From the NCBI GenBank assembly GCA_964389025.1, contig CAYMCQ010000104.1, positions 1-11,050 on the forward strand: DNA of 11,050 bases, read 5' to 3'. The DNA comes from CAYMCQ01 sp964389025 (lineage in GTDB: Bacteria; Verrucomicrobiota; Verrucomicrobiia; Limisphaerales; CAYMCQ01). Positions 6,435-11,050 of the stretch are shown piece after piece. The position numbers and the translations under genes were made by a program. Position 1 is the first letter of the stretch. Each line of letters begins with the position of its first letter. The notes below the pieces were generated by a model that was given only the letters and a program-made list of their open reading frames with translations, had not been told where the DNA came from and searched no databases.

Positions 6435-7345
6435 TAGAAATTTGGTTTGAGAATATCTTGCGCGATTTTCAGGCCGGTCTTGCCTCCGCTACCCGGGTTG
6501 CCTGCGGCAAAACACAAAAGATACAGCGGACAGTTCGCGGAGTTGAATAAAGGAAGAGGACGTTTTGCGACGTGCGGAAATACGCTTTCGAGACGCTTCA
6601 GGAAATACGCACTGATTGTTTCGAAGTTGGCTTGCTTGTAAGTCTCGACTGTCGGTTGGCCGCTGAACAACTCGTTGTATTCCACTTTTTGGTAAAACGC
6701 ATCATACCAATCTGAGGCTCCAAAGGTCGCATCAAGCCGCGCCCGCCATGACGCAGGAATTTTGCCATCACGCTTGAGTAACCGATTTGCTCCTGTTCCG
6801 AGTGGAAACAGCAACCACAAATCGATGGCTTCGGTTTTTGCGATTGCGGCGATCGTATTCCAAGTTGCTTGCATCCCGAATGGGTCAAGGAAAAGCACCG
6901 CACGATGATTTTTCCAGTTACGATTGAGACACAAATCGCCAAGGTATGTATTAGCGTCAGCGTTTACTAACTGAATGCGGTCTTGAAGCTCAACAAATTC
7001 TTTTTTTAGTTTCGAGAGTTCTGCAAACCGAACCGCGTTATGCTCAATGAAAATGTAGCGGTCAAATCGCGGCTCAACCTTCAGCGCAATACGAGCTGAT
7101 CCGTCTATGAAGCGTTGGGCATCTGAAGAACGAGCGCCTTCGAAAAACGGAGCAAAATCATCACGCTTCTGTTTGGGCGTGGTGTAACCTGTGCCAGCGA
7201 ATGCATCAATATACGCAAAGCGAAATCCCCGCTTCTTTTCGCGTTGCGCGTTCATGATTGTTGCGTAGGCAATAAGATATTTACGGACGCGCTCCAGCTT
7301 TTCCGCAGTCCAATCTCCACCGAATTGTTGTTTCGCTGGCTTCAT
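6434..7345 (-). CDS. tcmP: Three-Cys-motif partner protein, methyltransferase-like
   Basis: This 303-residue protein matches the TcmP family as I recall it (TIGR04474), named for regular pairing with a CX3CX2C protein; that partner is the next gene. Family traits include the N-terminal WTAEKLERVRKYLIAY and C-terminal NPGSGGKTGLKIAQDIL. Internally it reads like a class I SAM methyltransferase: glycine-rich motif I YIDAFAGTG at 45-53, an acidic residue Glu101 after the next strand (FIEHN), NADANTYL with Asp130, and a motif IV-like LDPFG at 153-157. DPFG resembles the DPPY-type active site of nucleic-acid amino-methyltransferases, so nucleic acid modification is plausible but inferred. It is promoter-proximal in a two-gene leftward operon. 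Local GC is low (21 of 60 bases at 6961-7020, against 36 of 60 at 8041-8100). No Shine-Dalgarno is seen. Confidence 0.88.
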   Translation of the reverse strand: MKPAKQQFGGDWTAEKLERVRKYLIAYATIMNAQREKKRGFRFAYIDAFAGTGYTTPKQKRDDFAPFFEGARSSDAQRFIDGSARIALKVEPRFDRYIFIEHNAVRFAELSKLKKEFVELQDRIQLVNADANTYLGDLCLNRNWKNHRAVLFLDPFGMQATWNTIAAIAKTEAIDLWLLFPLGTGANRLLKRDGKIPASWRARLDATFGASDWYDAFYQKVEYNELFSGQPTVETYKQANFETISAYFLKRLESVFPHVAKRPLPLFNSANCPLYLLCFAAGNPGSGGKTGLKIAQDILKPNF

Positions 7346-7354
7346 TGTTCAAAG

Positions 7355-7395
7355 TTTGCCAAAGCCAATGTTGTATTGCGAACATTTTGCCAAAG
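7355..7395. repeat. Operator-like direct repeat upstream of tcmP
   Basis: TTTGCCAAAG occurs at 7355-7364 and again at 7386-7395, 31 bp apart start to start (about three helical turns, same face). Each copy contains the small dyad TTTG-C-CAAA. They lie 10 to 50 bases upstream of the tcmP ATG, where an operator would be expected. No convincing -35/-10 pair for tcmP was found beside them. Confidence 0.35.
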
Positions 7396-7399
7396 AGTG

Positions 7400-7470
7400 T
7401 TGGACAAATGCAGTCCACTCCGCGCCTCTCTGCGTCTATGCGTTAAAATTTTGTCTCAATCCAACGCCTC
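7400..7470. repeat. Decayed interspersed repeat (SLRLCVK type) and adjoining dyad
   Basis: The stretch from about 7416 to 7452, read as CTCCGCGCCTCTCTGCGTC and then a TATGCGTTAAAATTTT segment, resembles a repeat I recall from many environmental bacterial genomes, in which GACGCAGAG-like units end in TTTAACGC on the opposite strand. Translated, it gives the familiar SLRLCVK wording. A short dyad, TGGAC with GTCCA around 7 bases, lies just to its left. No gene is present between 7346 and 7571, and this repeat occupies its middle. Confidence 0.4.
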
Positions 7471-7482
7471 CGGAAATTTCGT

Positions 7483-7511
7483 TTGACACTTGCGCTCAAG
7501 AACTGCTGAAT
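7483..7511 (+). promoter_or_regulatory. Possible promoter for the oxidoreductase/MFS cluster
   Basis: A perfect TTGACA (7483-7488) is followed after 17 bases by CTGAAT (7506-7511), which matches the -10 consensus at only 3 of 6 positions. If used, the transcript would start near 7518 and include the short upstream ORF at 7572. The weak -10 suggests low basal activity or dependence on an activator, or a chance match. Confidence 0.3.
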
Positions 7512-7571
7512 TCGCGCGTCACCAAAAGATTTTTCGCTGTGATTACACACCAATTTCGTAATAAGGAAACC

Positions 7572-7610
7572 ATGAGGGTAGGAATTTTAAGTTTCTTGGC
7601 TTCCTTATGA
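7572..7610 (+). CDS. 12-codon upstream ORF coupled to the oxidoreductase
   Basis: The frame encodes MRVGILSFLASL and stops at TGA, which overlaps the ATG of the next gene (ATGA, four-base overlap). AAGGA (7563-7567) ends four bases before its ATG, one of the clearer Shine-Dalgarno sequences in the window. The oxidoreductase itself has none at the right spacing, so its translation could depend on ribosomes finishing this peptide. The opening MRVGILSF also resembles the start of other Gfo/Idh/MocA proteins as I recall them, so it could instead be the relic of a truncated gene. Too short for coding statistics to decide. Confidence 0.45.
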   Translation: MRVGILSFLASL

Positions 7611-8725
7611 AAAAAATAAATGTCGCCATCGTCGGTCTCGGTTTCGGGGCTGAGTTCATTCCCATTTACCAGCGCCATCCCAACGCCAGCATGTATGCGA
7701 TCTGCCAGCGCAATCGCAAGAAGCTCGACGCCATCGGCGACGCGTTCGGCATCGAGAAGCGTTACACGGATTTCAAGCATTTGATCAAAGACCCGAAGGT
7801 TGACGCCGTGCACATCAATTCGCCGATTCCCGATCACGCGTGGATGAGCATCGCGGCGCTCAAGGCGGGCAAACACGTCTCGTGCACGGTGCCGATGGCC
7901 ACAAACATCGAGGATTGCAAAAAGATCGTGGACCTCGTGAAGAAGACCGGCCTCAAATACATGATGGCGGAAACGGTGGTGTATGCGCGCGAGTATCTGT
8001 TCATGAAGGAGCTGCTGGATGCGGGCAAGCTCGGCAAATTGCAGTTCGTGCAGGCGAGTCATCAGCAGGATATGGACGGCTGGCCGAATTATTGGCCGGG
8101 TCTGCCGCCGATGTGGTATGCCACGCATTGCGTCGGGCCGGTCGCGGGTCTAATCGGCAAACCGGCTGAATACGTGAGTTGCTTCGGCAGCGGAACGATC
8201 CGCAAGGAACTCATCCGCAAATACAAATCCCCGTTCGCAGTCGAGACGGCGCACATCAAATTCAAGGGCACGGACGTGAATGCGCGGATCATCCGCTCGC
8301 TGTTCGACACGGCGCGGCAATATCGCGAGAGCATTGACGTTTACGGCAGCAAAGCGGCTGTCGAATGGCCGCTCGTCGAGCACGAGCCGCTGATCATGCA
8401 CACGGCGAAATTGCCCGAGGCGAAAATTCCCAAACCCGTTCGCACGCCGGATTTCGCAAAGCGTTTGCCGAAAGGAATCCAGCGGTTCACCACGAAAGGC
8501 GTTTACGATCTGGGCAAGAAAACGCATCTGAGTTTCACGCAAGGCGCAGGCCACGGCGGCTCGCATCCGCATCTCGTCCACGAATTTTTGACCGCGCTCG
8601 TCAAACGTCGCGATCCATTTCCGAACGCGAAACAATCCGCCAACTGGACGTGCGTGGGCCTTTGCGCGCATCAATCCGCGCTGAAAGGCGGAGAGATTGT
8701 AAGATTGCCTGTGTTTACGCTTTGA
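7607..8725 (+). CDS. Gfo/Idh/MocA-family oxidoreductase with altered catalytic motif
   Basis: This 372-residue protein has the family's N-terminal NAD(P)-binding Rossmann fold, with GLGFG at 10-14 after the first strand, and VDAVHINSPIPDHA at about 65-78 preceding the sugar pocket. The C-terminal alpha/beta domain contributes His174 in MWYATHCVGP. Most relatives have an E-K-P motif after GKHV, where the Lys helps catalysis; here residues 90-97 read HVSCTVPM, so T-V-P replaces E-K-P. I believe a PVC-enriched subgroup shares this, but activity as a classical dehydrogenase is uncertain. Likely substrates would be sugars, inositols or their keto derivatives. The start overlaps the upstream ORF stop. 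The MFS gene follows after 58 bases, suggesting uptake plus oxidation of one substrate. No signal peptide is visible, so it is likely cytoplasmic. Confidence 0.88.
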   Translation: MKKINVAIVGLGFGAEFIPIYQRHPNASMYAICQRNRKKLDAIGDAFGIEKRYTDFKHLIKDPKVDAVHINSPIPDHAWMSIAALKAGKHVSCTVPMATNIEDCKKIVDLVKKTGLKYMMAETVVYAREYLFMKELLDAGKLGKLQFVQASHQQDMDGWPNYWPGLPPMWYATHCVGPVAGLIGKPAEYVSCFGSGTIRKELIRKYKSPFAVETAHIKFKGTDVNARIIRSLFDTARQYRESIDVYGSKAAVEWPLVEHEPLIMHTAKLPEAKIPKPVRTPDFAKRLPKGIQRFTTKGVYDLGKKTHLSFTQGAGHGGSHPHLVHEFLTALVKRRDPFPNAKQSANWTCVGLCAHQSALKGGEIVRLPVFTL

Positions 8726-8758
8726 ATATCCTCATCTCCAAAACCAGCACCCACTAAC

Positions 8759-8774
8759 CCAACCAACCAACCAA
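8759..8774. repeat. Short CCAA tandem repeat before the MFS start
   Basis: Four perfect copies of CCAA lie 9 bases upstream of the MFS ATG, exactly where a Shine-Dalgarno would normally sit, and none is present. A change in repeat number would alter leader length rather than reading frame. Four copies is too few to call it phase variable. Confidence 0.4.
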
Positions 8775-8783
8775 GATCAAACT

Positions 8784-10424
8784 ATGAACATCAAACAAGA
8801 CGGCATAGCACCAAACGCAGGACGCCTGTTATGGGCGGGTTTCATGGCCATTCTCGCCGCCGGCGTCGGCTTCGGCATCCGGGGCGGCATCCTGGCCAAC
8901 TGGGGCGCTGATTTCGGATTCACCGGGGCGGAACTGGGCGACATCAGCGGCGCGGCGTTCACGAGCTTCTGTTTCGGCATCATCATCGGCGGCTTGATCT
9001 GCGACCGCATCGGCTACGGCAAACTTGTGATTGCGGCGTTTGCGCTGCATGCACTCTCCGCGTTCGTCACGTTTGCGCCGACGACCGCAATGGCGAAGGA
9101 CACGGTTTACAAGCTGCTCTACGGCGGCATGTTCCTGTTCGGCTTTGCGAACGGCACGCTCGAGGCTGTCGCCAATCCGCTGGTGGCCACGCTCTTTCCA
9201 AGCAAGCGCACCCACTACCTGAACATCCTGCACGCCAGTTGGCCAGCCGGGTTGGTGCTGGGGGGCGTCGTCGGTTGGGTGCTCGGCGAAAAATTCATCT
9301 GGCCGTGGAAGGCCCAGCTCGCGATCTTCCTCGTGCCAACGGCGATTTACGGCCTCATGTTCCTCGGCCAGCACATGCCCAAGTCCGAAGCCACACAAAA
9401 AGGACTGGGGCTGGCGGAACGGTTGAAGGATGTCGGCATCCTCGGCGGCTTGATCGTCTGCTTTTTGCTGGCGTTGTTCTTCAAGGGCATCATGGGGCTG
9501 CCCGATGGGCTGGCTTATGGTTTGGCGGGCGTGTTGCTGGTGGTCGTTGCGGTGATGACCCGGTTTTCCATCGGCGCCTGGCTGCTGTTCATCCTTTACA
9601 TCACGCACGCGTTGATCGGCGCGGTGGAGCTTGGGACCGATGGGTGGATTCAGAACATCACCGGCAACATTCTCACGCCCGGCGAAGGGAAGATTCTCTT
9701 TGTGTTCACCTCCGCCATCATGTTCAGCCTCCGCTTCTGCGCGGACTTCATCGAACAGAAGTTGAAACTTTCGCCGGTGGGCATCTTGCTGGTCTGCGCC
9801 ATTCTTGCGTGCCTCGGCCTGAATCTCTCCAGCAACATCGCCACCTTCGGCGGCGCGATGCTGGCCCTGGCGGTTTACGCGGTGGGCAAGACTTTCTTCT
9901 GGCCCACGATGCTCGCGGTCGTGGGCGACCGTTTCCCGCGCACCGGCGCCGTGGCCATGAGCATCATTGGCGGCGTCGGCATGATGTCTGCCGGGTTGAT
10001 CGGATCGCCGGGCTTGGGCTACGCGAAGGACCGCTTCGCCAGTGAAGCGCTGCAACAGGCCGATCCCGCAACCTACGAAGCTTACAGAGTTGCGGACACC
10101 AAGGGCTTCCTGTTCTTCAAGAAAGTCTCGGCCATTGACGGCAAGAAACTCGGCGAGGTGCAGGAAACGCTGAAAAAGGCGAGGGAAGAAGCGACGAAGG
10201 CCGGCGAGCAAGACCCGAAAGCTGCGCTCAGCAAACTCGACCCGGCGCAGCAAACAGTGCTCGAGTCCAGCATCAACGGCGACCGCCGGACGCTTAAGGC
10301 GGACTCCTTCATCCCGGCGACGATGGCGGTGATCTACCTGCTGTTACTGCTCTATTTCAAAGCCATTGGCGGATACAAGACGATCCACATCGTGGAAGGA
10401 ACGAACGGCACAAAAGCTGGTTGA
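8784..10424 (+). CDS. MFS transporter, sugar-type, with hydrophilic insert before the last helix
   Basis: This 546-residue inner-membrane protein has the major facilitator layout. The first helix is near 14-36. The loop after helix 2 carries motif A as GGLICDRIGYGK (69-80). ANPLVATLFP at 130-139 and LNILHASWPAG at 146-156 recall the fucose/hexose:H+ symporter branch. A second six-helix half begins near 217-235 and includes 262-282, 303-320, 331-347, 355-380 and 388-410. A hydrophilic, Lys/Glu/Ala-rich, probably helical stretch at about 415-507 separates the penultimate helices from a final helix at 509-528. This insert makes it longer than the usual 400-440 residues. Next to a Gfo/Idh/MocA oxidoreductase, import of a sugar or sugar derivative is likely, substrate unknown. 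The frame starts at an ATG preceded by CCAA repeats and no Shine-Dalgarno. Confidence 0.88.
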   Translation: MNIKQDGIAPNAGRLLWAGFMAILAAGVGFGIRGGILANWGADFGFTGAELGDISGAAFTSFCFGIIIGGLICDRIGYGKLVIAAFALHALSAFVTFAPTTAMAKDTVYKLLYGGMFLFGFANGTLEAVANPLVATLFPSKRTHYLNILHASWPAGLVLGGVVGWVLGEKFIWPWKAQLAIFLVPTAIYGLMFLGQHMPKSEATQKGLGLAERLKDVGILGGLIVCFLLALFFKGIMGLPDGLAYGLAGVLLVVVAVMTRFSIGAWLLFILYITHALIGAVELGTDGWIQNITGNILTPGEGKILFVFTSAIMFSLRFCADFIEQKLKLSPVGILLVCAILACLGLNLSSNIATFGGAMLALAVYAVGKTFFWPTMLAVVGDRFPRTGAVAMSIIGGVGMMSAGLIGSPGLGYAKDRFASEALQQADPATYEAYRVADTKGFLFFKKVSAIDGKKLGEVQETLKKAREEATKAGEQDPKAALSKLDPAQQTVLESSINGDRRTLKADSFIPATMAVIYLLLLLYFKAIGGYKTIHIVEGTNGTKAG

Positions 10425-10430
10425 ACCGCG

Positions 10431-10483
10431 CCGCCGTTTTGCGGAAACTCGACGGCGGTTCGCGTGAGCCGCCCGTCTTTTTT
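10431..10483 (+). terminator. Intrinsic terminator with competing hairpin after the MFS gene
   Basis: GACGG-CGG-TT (10451-10460) pairs with AG-CCG-C-CCGTC (10467-10477) with one bulged C at 10472 and a 6-base loop, followed by six T (10478-10483). An alternative 7-bp hairpin, CCGCCGT (10431-10437) with ACGGCGG (10452-10458), uses the same 5' arm and would exclude the terminator. It lies 27 bases after the MFS stop and 33 before the next start, so it may separate or modulate the two transcripts. Confidence 0.65.
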
Positions 10484-10515
10484 CTGAATCGAGCCGAACG
10501 CAAATTCATTTCGCC

Positions 10516-11050
10516 ATGCCGAACCCCTGGACTGGAAAAGGTAATCCCTACACGCGCAAGGAAGTCGTCGAGCGCCTCCGCGCCACGCTGAAGCGCGGCG
10601 ACGCCATCATCGCCGCCGGCGCGGGCACGGGCATCAGCGCCAAGTTCATCGAGCGGGGCGGGGCAGACCTCATCATCATCTACAACTCGGGCCGCTTTCG
10701 CATGATGGGGCACGGCTCGACTTGCGGCCTGATGGCTTACGGCGACGCCAACGCCATCGCCATGGAGATTGGCGAATACGAGGTGCTGCCGGTGGTCGAG
10801 GAAGTGCCGGTGATCTGTGGCGTTCACGCCACCGATCCGCGCCGACGCATGTGGCACTGGCTCGGTCGCGTGAAGGAGATGGGCTTCAGCGGCGTGAACA
10901 ATTTCCCCACGCACACCATCGTGGACGGACACTTCCGCGGCGTGCTGGAAGAAACCGGCATGAGCGTGAAGAAGGAGTTCGAGATGGTCGCGCTGGCGCG
11001 GCGGATGGATTTGTTCTCCGTCGTCTATGTCGGTTCGCCCGAGGAGGCGG
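10516..11050 (+). CDS. Phosphoenolpyruvate-hydrolase-like TIM-barrel protein (partial, runs off right edge)
   Basis: 178 codons are visible, beginning MPNPWTGKGNPYTRKEVVER. The wording fits the PEP_hydrolase / TIM-barrel signal-transduction family (PF09370 as I recall): AGAGTGISAKFIERGGADLI at 34-53, IYNSGRFRMMGHGS at 55-68, the EVLPVVEEVPVICGVHATDP strand region at 89-108, and GVNNFPT at 126-132. Full members are about 275-280 residues, so roughly 100 are missing. In other genomes this domain sits beside, or is fused to, Tm-1-like ATP-binding proteins, which may therefore lie just outside the window. The reaction is not settled for most members. Same direction as the oxidoreductase and MFS genes but separated by an intrinsic terminator; no clear Shine-Dalgarno. 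High GC, with strong GC preference at third positions. Confidence 0.85.
   Translation, partial: MPNPWTGKGNPYTRKEVVERLRATLKRGDAIIAAGAGTGISAKFIERGGADLIIIYNSGRFRMMGHGSTCGLMAYGDANAIAMEIGEYEVLPVVEEVPVICGVHATDPRRRMWHWLGRVKEMGFSGVNNFPTHTIVDGHFRGVLEETGMSVKKEFEMVALARRMDLFSVVYVGSPEEA

Noticed and set aside
8759..8774. CCAA repeat as a phase-variation tract
   Set aside because: Only four copies, and it lies outside the coding frame.
8829..10253. 474-codon open frame antisense to the MFS gene
   Set aside because: It is rich in His, Arg, Gln and Glu with no recognisable domain, as expected for the complement of a GC-rich membrane protein gene.
1..11050. tRNA, rRNA, CRISPR array, transposase, integrase or toxin-antitoxin genes
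   Set aside because: None could be supported on either strand; the repeats seen are single dyads or short duplicates without regular spacers.

Overview
The window looks like chromosome of a Verrucomicrobia-type (PVC superphylum) bacterium. The main grounds are a 1187-residue secreted protein with the architecture typical of that group (beta-propeller dehydrogenase-like domain, HEAT repeats, C-terminal heme-binding domain). A Gfo/Idh/MocA oxidoreductase beside an MFS transporter, and the scarcity of Shine-Dalgarno sequences before most starts, fit the same picture. This placement is inference from gene content; no rRNA is present.

Layout, left to right. Positions 1-463 hold a leftward glnB-glnA nitrogen-assimilation operon: complete PII protein, then the first 17 codons of glutamine synthetase. 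Positions 464-898 are a divergent intergenic region that is far from empty. It has a leftward promoter candidate for glnB and, rightward, a strong sigma70-type promoter (645-673). That promoter is followed at once by a predicted folded RNA (678-860: 10-bp closing helix, three inner or flanking hairpins, intrinsic terminator). The terminator ends 38 bases before the likely start (899) of the big propeller/HEAT/cytochrome gene (899-4462). An exonuclease III gene follows 20 bases later (4483-5235).

Positions 5268-7345 carry a leftward two-gene cassette with visibly lower GC: tcmP (three-Cys-motif partner, methyltransferase-like) and a SplB-like radical SAM protein, joined by a TAATG stop/start overlap. 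It is convergent with the xth gene and looks like an accessory or transferred unit of unknown function. Its upstream region (7346-7571) contains operator-like direct repeats and a decayed interspersed repeat.

Positions 7572-11050 are a rightward carbohydrate-type catabolic cluster: a 12-codon upstream ORF coupled by ATGA overlap to a Gfo/Idh/MocA oxidoreductase with a non-canonical TVP motif, an MFS transporter with an unusual hydrophilic insert, an intrinsic terminator with a competing hairpin, and the start of a phosphoenolpyruvate-hydrolase-like TIM-barrel protein that runs off the right edge.

The most promising undescribed items are the structured RNA or leader at 678-860 and the tcmP/radical SAM cassette. 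No tRNA, rRNA, CRISPR array, transposase or phage gene was seen.
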